From: Mycteria americana | Taxonomy: Eukaryota; Chordata; Aves; Ciconiiformes; Ciconiidae | Reading direction: 5' to 3' | DNA length: 64,000 nt | Assembly (NCBI RefSeq): GCF_035582795.1 | Contig: NC_134390.1 | Coordinates: 1,193,560 to 1,257,559, forward strand | Shown: positions 11,936 to 31,397 of the stretch, one piece after another | How the letters are laid out: each line of letters opens with the position of its first letter | How positions within the stretch are numbered: position 1 is the stretch's first letter | The notes under the pieces: generated by a model | Seen by the model: only the letters and a program-made list of their open reading frames with translations | Told to the model about the DNA's origin: nothing | Databases searched by the model: none | Program-made: the position numbers and the translations under genes

Positions 11936-13920
11936 TTACGATAGCAAAATATTCAGCTATGAAAATTTCAGATACACAAATATTCAGATATAAAAAAGTC
12001 AGGGGGGAAAATATTAAGATATAAAAATATTAAATCATCAAACCAGTAAGATATAAAAAATTCAGATGTAAAAAATATTGAGATACCAAAAAAATCAGCT
12101 ATGAAAATGTTCGGATGGGGAAATATTCGGCTGAAAAAATTCAGATGGGAACCTGTTCAGCTATAAACTATTCAGAGAGGAAAAAAATTCAGATCTGAAA
12201 ATATTCGGAAATTTAGAAAGGCAGGTGTTCAAAATGCAGCCGAAAATCAGGTGGCGAATCCTCAGATGGGAAAATTATTTCGATATTGAAATGTCCCGAT
12301 GGGAAATATTCGGGTGTAAAATGCAGATATGAAAAAAAAAAAAAAAAAAAAAACAGATGGAAAAAATTATTTGGATATTTAAAAAAAAAAACGGGGGTGG
12401 GGGAGGACCCTGGCAGGAAGGGCCGGGGGGTGGCGGCTGCCGCGGCGTTTCGGCTCCCACCCGGCCCCTTCCCGGGCTTTGCCCCGGCGTGCGGAGGCAG
12501 CTGAGGGTGAGGCTGAAGATGAGGCCGAAGAAGAGGATGAGGATGGTTGGAGCCTTCGCGCCCGGGCTCCTCCCGCCGCCTCCTTTCTCTTTGTCTGCGG
12601 CCTCGCTCCCTCCGTCCCTCTTTGTTTCTCCACCGGCGGCTCTTTGTCTCCCGCCAGCTGCCTCCTTCCTCCTCCTCCTCCTCCTCCTCCTCCTCCTCCT
12701 CCTCCTCCTCCTCCTCCTCCTCCTCCTCCCCCTCCCTGCGGGACGGGGCCTGGGGGGGGGGGCAGGATCCGGCCCCCGGGCCGGGTACCGGGGGTACCAC
12801 CCCCCATTTCCCCATCCCCAAACGGGGCCAAACCCCGACCCCCCCCTCCCCGCGCCCCCCCCCCGCCCAGACCCCCCCTCCCCCAAATAAAAAAATGGGC
12901 CCGATCCCCCCCCCCCCTCCCCCAGCTGATTTTTGGGTTGGTTTTCCCTTTTTTTTTTTTTTTTTGGCACCTTGTGGGAGCGAAGCAGCGTCCCATACCG
13001 GGGGTCCCCCAGTTGGGTGCTGGGTTAGGGCGGGGGGACCCTGCCCATCGCTCCCAGTGCTCCCAGTAACCTCGGGTCTGCCCCCACCCCCAGGGACGGA
13101 TCCTGCCCCGGGGAGGGGGGGGGGGGGGGGGGTCGTGATGGGGTGCAAACGGGGCCTGGATCCGACCCCATTTACGGAGCCGCGTGTGGCCAAGCCCGGG
13201 GGGGGGGGCCCTTTCCCTCTCTGACTTCTTTTCTTGCATGGAAGAAATAAAAGAAGACACGGAAATGGGGCAAAAAAAGGGGGAATTTCACACCAAAACT
13301 CCCTCCCCGGCTTCTCCTTTCCAACCGCCGGGAGATTTACGGGCGCGATCGCTCCTATAAATCACCGCCGCCTTTTTTCCTCCGGCCCAGGCAGAAACGC
13401 CAACACCTGCACCTGATTATTTCTCCTTTAAACAGAAAAGCAGGTGCCGACAGCCCCCGTGTCCCCCCCCCCCAAAAAAAAAAATAGAAATCCCGGTGGA
13501 AATCCCGGCGGCAGGATCCGTGCGTCTCCCCATGGCCGTAAAGGACGAAGCCGCAGCAGCTCCGTCGACGGGGCGTAAATCCGGGGGCGGTGGACACCGG
13601 ATTCGTTCCCACGTCACTTTTGCATCCCCGCGAGGGAGATTTGGGGTGAAAAGTGGGGGTTTGGGGTGTTCTTGGCTGCAGGCAGGTGGAGTAAAGCTCT
13701 TTTTCTGGGTTATTTCGGGTGGTGGGTGTGAAACCCCCCCCAAGGTGAGCTCAGGGTTGGGGGTTTTGCTTCTCCCCGAATCCCCGCGCTCAGGCCCTGG
13801 TGATGGGGGGGTGGGGGGGGGGCCGGGCACCCCAGCTTTGGGGCGCCGAACCCCATCCCCGTCCCAAGGCGGCTGCAGCCGTCGGAGCCGCTTGGACGGA
13901 GCCGCGGGCGGCCGGAGCGT
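11936..13920. other. Gene-free stretch with simple repeats
   Basis: Degenerate remnants of the AT-rich minisatellite continue to about 12230. A (CCT)n run lies at about 12662-12730, preceded by GA-rich codon-like sequence, and is followed by C-rich low-complexity DNA. No exon with homology was recognised on either strand; the long open frames here are artefacts of triplet repeats. Confidence 0.6.
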
Positions 13921-13924
13921 CCAC

Positions 13925-14765
13925 CTCCCGCCCCAAAGGCCCTTCCCCAGCCCCACATTCCCACCTCCCGCCCCAAAGGCCCTTCCCCAGCCCCACACTC
14001 CCTCCTCCAGCCCCAAAACTCCCTTCCCAAACCCCAAATTCCCTCCTCCAGCCCCACACTCCCTTCCTTAACCCCAGCACCTGCTTCTCCAGCCCCACAT
14101 TCCTTCCTCCAGCCCCACACTCCCTTTCCCAGCCCCACACTCCCTCCTCCAGCCCCACATTCCCTCCTCCAGCCCCACACTCCCTTTCCCAGCCCCACAT
14201 TCCCTCCTCCAGCCCCACACCCCCTTTCCCAGCCCCACATTCCATCCTCCAGCCCCACACTCCCTTTCCCAGCCCCACACTCCCTTTCCCAGCCCCACAT
14301 TCTCTCCTCCAGCCCCACACTCCCTTCCTTAACCCCAGCACCTGCTTCTCCAGCCCCACATTCCCTCCTCCAGCCCCACACTCCCTTTCCCAGCCCCACA
14401 TTCCCTCCTCCAGCCCCACACTCCCTTTCCCAGCCCCACATTCCATCCTCCAGCCCCACACTCCCTTTCCCAGCCCCACACTCCCTTCCTTAACCCCAGC
14501 ACCTGCTTCTCCAGCCCCACATTCCCTCCTCCAGCCCCACACTCCCTTTCCCAGCCCCACACTCCCTCCTCCAGCCCCACACTCCCTTTCCCAGCCCCAC
14601 ACTCCCATCCTCCAGCCCCACACTCCCTTTCCCAGCCCCACATTCCATCCTCCAGCCCCACACTCCCTTTCCCAGCCCCACATTCCATCCTCCAGCCCCA
14701 CACTCCCTCCTCCAGCCCCACACTCCCTTTCCCAGCCCCACACTCCCTCCTCCAGCCCCCCACCC
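13925..14765. repeat. CCAGCCCCACA minisatellite, about 21-bp unit
   Basis: Tandem units alternate CTTTCCCAGCCCCACACTCC with CTCCTCCAGCCCCACATTCC, with a rarer block containing CTTAACCCCAGCACCTGC that recurs about every 180-240 bp, giving a weak higher-order structure. Open frames on both strands are repeat shadows. Confidence 0.95.
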
Positions 14766-15049
14766 CCCCCCCGGCTGCCACATCCCCTTCCCAGGGAGGC
14801 CCCATCCCAGCTCCCACGGCCACGACCCCCTCCCCGGGGCGCCCACAGGCCCCTCATCCCGCCTGACCCCCGAGCGTCACCGCCCCGGGGGTGTCAGCCC
14901 TGTGGGGTGACGCTGCTGCGCCCCCGCCCCGTTCCCCCATCGCGGGGACGGGAGCCGGGGGGGATTCACCCCCCGAGTGACCCGGCCGCGTCCGGGCCCG
15001 TGGGAGCAGCTCCCCCGGGACCAGCCGTGACCTCGCCAGCCCCAAACCG

Positions 15050-15910
15050 GCAGGTTTTTCCCTCGAAAAGGGCTTTTCCCCTCGAAAAGGGCTTTTTTCC
15101 CCTCTAAAATGACTTTTTCCCCCTAAATGAGCTTTTTTTCCCTGTAAAAGGGTTTTTTTCCCTGTAAAAGGGCTGTTTTCCCCCTCTAGAATGGCTTTTT
15201 TTCCCCCTCTAGAATGGCTTTTTTCCCTCTAAAAGGCCTTTTTCCCCCCTAAAATGTCTTTTTCCCCTCTAAAAGGCCTTTTTCCCCTCTAAAAGAGCTT
15301 TATTCCCCCTCAAAAAGGGCTTTTTTTCCCCTCTAAAATGACTTTTTCCCCCTAAATGAGCTTTTTTACCCTGTAAAAGGGCTTTTTTCCCTGTAAAAGG
15401 GCTTCCCCCTCTAGAAGGGCTTTTTTTCCCCCTCTAGAAGGGCTTTTTTTTCCTCTAAAAGGCCTTTTTCCCCCCTAAAATGTCTTTTTCCCCTCTAAAA
15501 GGCCTTTTTCCCTTCTAAAAGAGCTTTATTCCCCCTCAAAAAGGGCTTTTCCCCCTCGAAAAGGGCTGGTTTTCCCCCTCTAAAAGGGCTTTTCCCCCCT
15601 CTAAATGGCTTTTTCCCCCTCTAAATGGCTTTTTCCCCCTCTAAAAGGCCTTTTTCCCTTCTAAAAGAGCTTTATTCCCCCTCAAAAAGGGCTTTTTCCC
15701 CTCGAAAAGGGCTGGTTTTCCCCTCTAAAAGGACTTTTTTCCTCTCTAAATGGCTTTTTCCCCTCTAAAAGGGCTTTCCCCCACCTCTAAATGTTTTTTT
15801 CCCCTCTAAAAGGGCTTTTCCCCTGCTCTAAAAAGGCTTTTTTCCCTCTAAAAGGCCTTTTCCCCCTCTAAATGGCTTTTCCCCCCCCTAAAAGGGCTTT
15901 TTCCCCTCTT
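15050..15910. repeat. Pyrimidine-rich 20-bp minisatellite
   Basis: About forty copies of a unit like AAAAGGGCTTTTTTCCCCTCT with variable T and C run lengths. A longer block of several units is repeated (about 15061-15300 resembles 15310-15545), indicating segmental duplication inside the array. The flanks 14766-15049 and 15911-16070 hold no recognised gene. Confidence 0.95.
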
Positions 15911-16069
15911 TCTTCCTCCTTCCTTCCCTTCTCCCGTGCTTCCTCGCCCCGACGGCCGCTCGCTCGCTCGCTCCTTCTCCCCCTTCCTCTCCTGCCATGT
16001 CAAGAAGGGGGGAACAAAACCCATCTCATGCAAAGCAGCCAGCGAGGGGAGGAAAAAAAAAAAAAAAAA

Positions 16070-16461
16070 AAGATGTTTTTTATTGGAAAAGATGACATTT
16101 TTATTGTCTCTTGTATTGTGCTATTTTCTTTTTTTTATTACCCAGTTCCAGCTTTATTTTAGCCGGTAACAGAAGTGAAATTATTTTTCCAAGAGGGTTT
16201 TTTATTTTTTTTTTTATTTTTTTTCCCCCCTTTTTCATATCCACATTTCCTTTTTAAACACTCTATTAGAAAAATATTGCCTGGCAGCTGGGACGCAGGC
16301 ACCGAGAGAGGCGTGAATACAGCACGGGGAAGGGGGGGCAGCGAGTAATAAAAAATAAAAGGAACCAATAAAGATTAATTATCTAATTAACAGAGACATA
16401 AAATATAGAGTGGAATAAATAAGGCTCTTGCCAAAAATTGGGGAGGGGTTTGTGCAGAGGG
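16070..16461 (-). other. CBX5: Probable CBX5 3' UTR (partial)
   Basis: An AT-rich, non-repetitive block directly downstream of the last CBX5 coding exon on the minus strand, beyond the sequence gap. It contains several possible minus-strand AATAAA signals (TTTATT on the plus strand near 16078-16160). Assignment rests on position and on the sharp drop in GC, not on a direct match. Confidence 0.5.
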
Positions 16462-16561
16462 NNNNNNNNNNNNNNNNNNNNNNNNNNNNNNNNNNNNNNN
16501 NNNNNNNNNNNNNNNNNNNNNNNNNNNNNNNNNNNNNNNNNNNNNNNNNNNNNNNNNNNNN
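16462..16561. other. Assembly gap (100 N)
   Basis: A round 100-base run of N, usually a placeholder of unknown size. It removes the C-terminal end of CBX5 after the Leu-Thr-Trp-His-Ala segment, including the stop codon. Confidence 1.
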
Positions 16562-20400
<3,839 letters not shown>

Positions 20401-20784
20401 CTTTGGTGGAAAAGCCCATTTTTCCACCAATTTATAACACGGCAACAAAAAACTCACGCCTTTTTTAGGGGGTTTAAAGGCGAATTAAAAAGGGGGGGGG
20501 GAAGAGGGGGAACCCCACACTCCCCCTGTTTTGGGGTGAGTTTGCTGCTTAACAGCAAAGCCCCACAAGTTAAAACCCCAGGGGTTTAAAAAAAACCCCA
20601 GGTTTTAAGGCACGCAGCCAAAACGTGGGGGGTTTTTAAGCCTTGGTTTTAGCGGGTTTTTCTAAATTCAGCCTTAAAAAAAACGATGGAGCCAGGAAAT
20701 TCCTCGTCCTCCCTGTTCCCTGGGCGGCATTTCCTGACAGGGCCGGGCGGCGAAGGCCCAAACCAGTGTGATTTATCGGCGGTG

Positions 20785-21110
20785 GGTTTGGGTGTAAAAG
20801 GGGCGGGTTTGGGTGTAAAAGGGGCAGTTTTGGGTGTAAAAAGGGCAGTTTTGGGGTGTAAAAGGGACAGGTTCGGGTGTAAAAAGGGCAGGTTTGGATG
20901 TAAAAGGGATGGGGACGGAGCCCCGGGGCATCGCATCTCTAAAGCCGCGTGTGGAAGCCCCGGAGGAACAAAAGAAAAGCGCCGTTTTGAGGCAAAAAGC
21001 GCTGTTTTGAGGCAAAAAGTGCTGTTCTGAGGCAAAAAGCACCGCTTTGAGGCAAAAAAAGAGCCGCTTTGAGGCAAAAAAGGGCCCGTTTGAGGTAAAA
21101 AAAGGACCCA
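20785..21110. repeat. Two short-period repeats near the CBX5 promoter
   Basis: About 20785-20910 carries six copies of a 21-bp unit like GGTTTGGGTGTAAAAGGGGCA. About 20978-21110 carries about seven copies of a 20-bp unit like TTTTGAGGCAAAAAGCGCTG. The rest of 20400-20980 is unique DNA without a recognised gene. Confidence 0.85.
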
Positions 21111-21149
21111 TTTGGTTCGGCCTGGCTTGTCCCGGGGCCGGCCCGGTCC

Positions 21150-22311
21150 CGGGGGCGGCGGGGGCCCGAGCCGGCCCCGGTGTCAAGGCGCTGCACAGAG
21201 GACCGGGCCGCGAGGGCGGGGCGAGCAGCGCGCCACCTCTCCCCATTGGCCGACGGCGCCGCCGCATCCGCCTGCGCATTGGCTGAGCGCGCCGCCGCTC
21301 GCCACCGCCCCGCCCCGCCCCCCAGGCACCGTTGGCCCAGCCGGCCGTCACTCCGCGCGCCGTCCCTCCCCTCCGCCGCCGCCATTGGCCGAACGGGGAG
21401 CCGCTCGCCCCTACCGCCGCCATTGGCCAGCGCGCCTGCCCATCCCGCCGGCGGGGCCCGCCCCCGCCCTGCCCCCCATTCATCCGCCGCCCGCCGCCGC
21501 TACCTGGGCGGGGAGCGGCTCCGGCGCGGGCCCGTCCGCCGCGGTCTGGCCGCCCCTCCGAGCCGCCGCCGCTCCGCGCTCCGCCCGCCAAAACCGCCCG
21601 CAGCGCGCAGGCGCCGCCGGCCGCGCTCCGCGCATGCGTCCGCCCGCCCCCCCCTCCGTCCGCCGCCCCGCGTTGCGCATGCGCCGAGCGAGGTCCACCT
21701 TGGGCGCCGGCGGGCGGGCGGCCCCTCCTCGCCGCCGCCGGGACTCGCCGCCGCGGCGCCGCCGCGCCCTGCTGCTGCCGCCCGCCGCGCCGCACTCGCC
21801 GACCTCCGCCGGGCCCGCCGCCGGGCAGCGCTGAGCGACGGCCGCACCCGCCAATGGGAACGGCCGCGCCGCGGCGCTAGCCAATGAGAGAGAGGCGTGA
21901 GGCGGGATCGCCAGCGAGGGAGCCAATCGGAGGAGAGCCGGGGAGTCCCCAGGCCGGAGCGGGAAAAGCGGCGCAGGGCGGGGCCGCGGCGGCCTCGCCC
22001 AATCCGTGAGGCGCGGAGGCGGGATCTCCCCCGCCGCGGCCAACCGGCGGCGGCAGCGCGGGCGGAGCGGCTGGGCGCCGCCAATGAGGCCGCGTCGCTC
22101 GGGCCCGCCGCCCAATGGGAGGCGGCGCGGGGGCGCGGCGCGGGCGGTGCCGCCCAATGGGAGCGGCCGGGGGGCGGGCGGACGGCGGGGGCGGCGGAGT
22201 GAGGCGGCGGCGCTCGCGTCGCTCGGCCCCTTTCTGTGTCGGCGCCTCGCAGAGGGAGCATCGCGCGCTGAGCCGCCCGCCGACCAGCCCGCCCAGCCCC
22301 GCGCCGCCGCC
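21150..22311. promoter_or_regulatory. Bidirectional CpG-island promoter of CBX5 and HNRNPA1
   Basis: A TATA-less, extremely CpG-rich block between two divergent genes. It contains eleven CCAAT boxes: ATTGG at 21245, 21278, 21384 and 21422 on the CBX5 side, and CCAAT at 21851, 21881, 21923, 21999, 22081, 22112 and 22154 on the HNRNPA1 side. NRF1-type GCGCATGCGC motifs occur near 21627 and 21674. A minus-strand donor (CCCAG then GTAGCG, exon edge about 21504) fits the noncoding first exon of CBX5. A pyrimidine start (CCCCTTTCTGTG, about 22227) suits a TOP-like HNRNPA1 start site. The shared housekeeping promoter matches the known human arrangement. Confidence 0.85.
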
Positions 22312-27756
<5,445 letters not shown>

Positions 27757-28265
27757 CACCCAGGTGAGCCCGTCCGCCGCGAAGCAGGCGAGCCATTCCG
27801 ACAGCGCTTTATTAAATTAAAAAAAAAAAAAAAAGAAGAAGAAGAAAAAAAATAAATTTAAAAAAAAAAAAAAAAAGCTGCCAAACGCCCTCAAAGCGGC
27901 GGCTGGACCCGGGGCCGTTTAGATTAACGTTATTCCGTATTATTCAACAGGAAACAAAGCTTAGCGGGAGAGGCGAGCCAGAGAAGGGACAGGGAAGCTG
28001 CAGGTTACACCAGTTGTGAACTCGGCCCACTCACAGCTGTGGCGGGGGGTGGCTGCTCCATGAAGACGTGTGTTAGACAGAAGTCTCCTTTGCGAAACAG
28101 GACTGTGTTTGTGACTAATTGTACAACAGGTTATTTTAGTTTTCTGTGCCGTGGAAGCATTCCGACGAGGCCTCCCCGGAGCCTCGGTTTTATTTGCGCG
28201 CCCGTGCTGTCGATCGCTAACTGTAACACAACATGACGCTGAATAAATGTGTCTTTTTTTTTTTT
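27757..28265 (+). other. HNRNPA1: HNRNPA1 3' UTR with a 3' UTR intron
   Basis: A donor (CACCCAG then GTGAGC) begins at 27764, only seven bases after the stop, and an acceptor (TATTCAACAG) ends at 27950. The last exon, 27951 to about 28265, closely follows the human 3' UTR as I recall it: GAAACAAAGCTTAGC, GAGAGCCAGAGAAG-like, TGTGACTAATTGTA, CAACAGGTTATTTTAGTTTC and the end TGACGCTGAATAAATGT. The polyadenylation signal AATAAA is at 28242-28247; an alternative ATTAAA lies near 27811. Because the junction is so close to the stop, splicing here should not trigger nonsense-mediated decay by the usual 50-nt rule. Confidence 0.88.
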
Positions 28266-28984
28266 TATATTATTATTATTTTTATTATTTTTATTTTTTT
28301 TATTATTTTTTTATTATTTTTTTTTTTTAATATTTCTGATCTCTACGCCACTCTGGTGTCAGCCGCTGCGGGGCGCAGCATGTCCCCCCCCTCACCCCAC
28401 CCAGCGCAGACTAGCTCAGGCTCTTCCCCCCCCCCCCCTCCCCACACAGCCCACCCCCCCCAGCCCCATTTTGCCCTTCACGGGCCCCACACACCCCCCC
28501 CGCACCCCCATTTCAGGCTCGGCCACCCCCCCCTTGTCCCCGGGGTGTCCCCTTGGCGTTGGCCCCCCCAAGTTCTCCCCCCTCACAGCACCGCAGAGCG
28601 CAGGGCAGGGACGCTGTAGGTAAGAGCAGCTTCGTGTGTGTGTGTGTGTGTCCCCCACGTCCCCGTCCCTGTCCCCCCCCCAGGACCCCCGCCGGGTCGC
28701 TAACGCCTGCCTTCGCTTTTGTAGGAGCCACCGGCAAAGGGAGAGGAGTCCCCGGGCCACCGGCGGAGGTGAGCGGGGCCAGGGGGACGACGGGGGTGGG
28801 GTGGGGTGGGTGCAGGGGGACACGTGTGACGCCCCCCGGGGCCGGGGACGCCCCCCCCTCACGGCTCTCCCCTTCCTTGCAGCGCCTGCGGGAGCCCGTT
28901 AGCGCCTGGGAGGTGTCGCTGCCGCGGGAGCCGCGGGTCGGGGGCCTTGTAAATAAAAAAAAGGGTATTTTTGTAAGCGTGTCC
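28266..28984 (+). other. Gene-free stretch with exon-like segments
   Basis: After a T-rich run (28250-28330) come three exon-like signals on the plus strand: a donor at about 28620 (CTGTAG then GTAAGA), a short segment between TTTTGTAG (about 28724) and GGAG/GTGAGC (about 28768), and a segment after CTTCCTTGCAG (about 28881) ending at AAATAAAAAAAAG (about 28950). The peptides are not recognised. It may be an alternative spliced end of HNRNPA1 transcripts, an unrelated noncoding RNA, or chance. Confidence 0.25.
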
Positions 28985-29900
28985 CGTCTGTGGGGACGGG
29001 GGGGGGGACACAGGACGGGGACGGAGGGGACGGAGCAGCCATGGAGGGGACAGGGTGGGCTGGGGACAGGGGGGAGGGAGGTGGGGCTGGGGGACAGGAT
29101 GGGGACAGAGGGGACGAGGGTAGAGGGGATGGAGCAGCTGTGGAGGGGACAGGGTGGCACAGGGATGGGGAAGGGATGGAGATGGAGGGGACAGGGTGGG
29201 GACAGGGGACAAGGGTAGAGAGGATGGAGCAGCCATGGAGGGGACAAGGTGGCACTGGGGACAAAGTGGGGACAGAGGGGACAAGGGTAGAGGGGATGGA
29301 GCAGCCGTGGAGGGGACAGGGTGGCACTGGGACAGGGATAGGGCTGGGGACAGAGGGGACAAGGGCAGAGGGGATGGAGCAGCCGTGGAGGGGACAGGGT
29401 GGCACTGGGACAGGGATAGGGCTGGGGACAGAGGGGACAAGGGTAGAGGGGATGGAGCAGCCGTGGAGGGGACAGGGATGGGACAGGGGACAGAGGGGAC
29501 AAGGGCAGAGGGGATGGAGCAGCCATGGAGGGGACAAGGTGGCACTGGGGACAAAGTGGGGACAGAGGGGACAAGGGCAGAGGGGATGGAGCAGCCATGG
29601 AGGGGACAAGGTGGCACTGGGGACAAAGTGGGGACAGAGGGGATGGAGCAGCCATGGAGGGGACAGGGTGGCACAGGGACAGGGATAGGGCTGGGGACAG
29701 AGGGGACAAGGGCAGAGGGGATGGAGCAGCCGTGGAGGGGACAGGGTGGCACTGGGACAGGACAGGGATGGGGAAGGGATGGAGATGGAGGGGACAGGGA
29801 TGGGGCTGGGGACAAAGTGGGGACAGAGGGGACAAGGGTAGAGGGGATGGAGCAGCCGTGGAGGGGGACAGGATGGGGACAGAGAAGGGGGGAGAAGGTG
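28985..29900. repeat. Minisatellite between HNRNPA1 and NFE2
   Basis: About a dozen long units (60-90 bp) built of GAGGGGATGGAGCAGCC(A/G)TGG, AGGGGACAGGGTGGCACTGG and GGGGACAGAGGGGACAAGGG. Unit lengths vary by internal block loss. The rest to 30190 is GC-rich unique DNA with no recognised gene. Confidence 0.95.
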
Positions 29901-30195
29901 GGACGGGGCTGCCAGGGCTGGGGGACAGCAGGGAAAGTGAGGGCCACGTGTCACCCAGAGGTGACAGGGACAGGAGGTGACGGGCAAGCGTGGGGCTGAC
30001 GGGAACGTGGCACCGCGGGGTGGCACGGAGTCCCAGGGATGTGTCACTCGGGTTGAGGGAGGTGACACCTCCTCACCGGGGGGGGGACGGGGACAGAGAG
30101 GGACGGGAGGTGTCAGGAATGTGTCACCCCTGGGCGAGGGGACAGGAGGTGACGGGTGACGGGCAACACAGGCGCTGGCCCTTTCTGACGGGGTT

Positions 30196-30201
30196 TATTG
30201 T
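30196..30201 (-). terminator. NFE2: Polyadenylation signal for NFE2
   Basis: AATAAA on the minus strand (TTTATT on plus) within GTAAATAGACAATAAACCCC, about 1.2 kb past the NFE2 stop codon and the first such signal downstream. The intervening 3' UTR is mostly minisatellite. Confidence 0.6.
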
Positions 30202-30479
30202 CTATTTACAGGGGTGGCAGTGACGGGGTGGCCCCAGGGCGTCACCCGCAGCTGGGGGACAGAGCTGGGTGCCCTGGGGGACACGGGGGACACCCCATGG
30301 GGAAGAGGGCACCCTGGGGTGCAGGGGACACGGGGGACGCTCGCGGGGTGCAGGACCCGTTGCAGGCACCTGGGTGCGCCATGGGGCTCGGGGGGGGGGT
30401 GTGTGGGGGCACCCATGGGTGCCCTTGGGCTGTGGGGGGCGGGGCAGGGGTCACCCAAGGGCCCCCACGGCTCACCACG

Positions 30480-31375
30480 GGGTGCAGGGGTCCCTTAAGG
30501 GTGCCATAGGGCTCCGTGGGGTGCAGGGGGGACCCAAGGGTGCTGTGGGGTGCAGGATGGCACCCAAGGGCCCCATTGCTCCCCATGGGGTGCAGGGGTC
30601 ACCCAACGGTGCCGTGGGGCTCCTTGGGGTACAGGGGTTCCCCCAAGGGTGCCGTGGGGCTCCGTGGGGTGTAGGATGGCCCCCAGGGGCCCCATTGCTC
30701 CCCATGGGGTGCAGGGGTCCTTTAAGGGTGTTGTGGGGCTCTGTGGGGTGCAGGGGGGACCCAAGGGTGCCGTGGGGCTCCGTGGGGTGCAGGGGTCCCC
30801 TAAGGGTGCTGTGGGGCTCTGTGGGGTGCAGGATGGCACCCAAGGGCCCCATTGCTCCCCATGGGCTGCAGGGGTCCCCTAAGGGTGCTGTGGGGCTCCG
30901 TGGGGTGCAGGGGTCCCCTAAGGGTGCTGTGGGGCTCTGTGGGGTGCAGGATGGCACCCAAGGGCCCCATTGCTCCCCATGGGCTGCAGGGGTCCCTTAA
31001 GGGCTCTGTGGGGTGCAGGATGGCACCCAGGGGCCCCATTGCTCCCCACGGGGTGCAGGGGTCCCCCAAGGGTGCCGTGGGGCTCTGTGGGGTGCAGGGG
31101 TCCCCTAAGGGTGCTGTGTGGCTCTGTGGGGTGCAGGATGGCACCCAAGGGCCCCATTGCTCCCCATGGGCTGCAGGGGTCCCCTAAGGGTGCTGTGGGG
31201 CTCCGTGGGGTGCAGGGGTCCCCTAAGGGTGCTGTGGGGTGCAGGATGGCACCCAAGGGCCCCATTGCTCCCCATGGGGTGCAGGGGTCCCTTAAGGGCT
31301 CTGTGGGGTACAGGATGGCACCCAGGGGCCCCATTGCTCCCCACGGGGTGCAGGGGTCCCCCAAGGGTGCCGTGG
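30480..31375. repeat. Minisatellite in the NFE2 3' UTR
   Basis: Units such as GGTGCAGGGGTCCCCTAAGG, GTGCTGTGGGGCTCCGTGGG and a companion block GGATGGCACCCAAGGGCCCC ATTGCTCCCCATGGG recur from about 30480 up to 20 bases from the NFE2 stop codon. If the mRNA ends at 30.19 kb, the array is transcribed as part of its 3' UTR. Confidence 0.95.
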
Positions 31376-31397
31376 GGTGCCGGCCGCCCCCCCCCCC

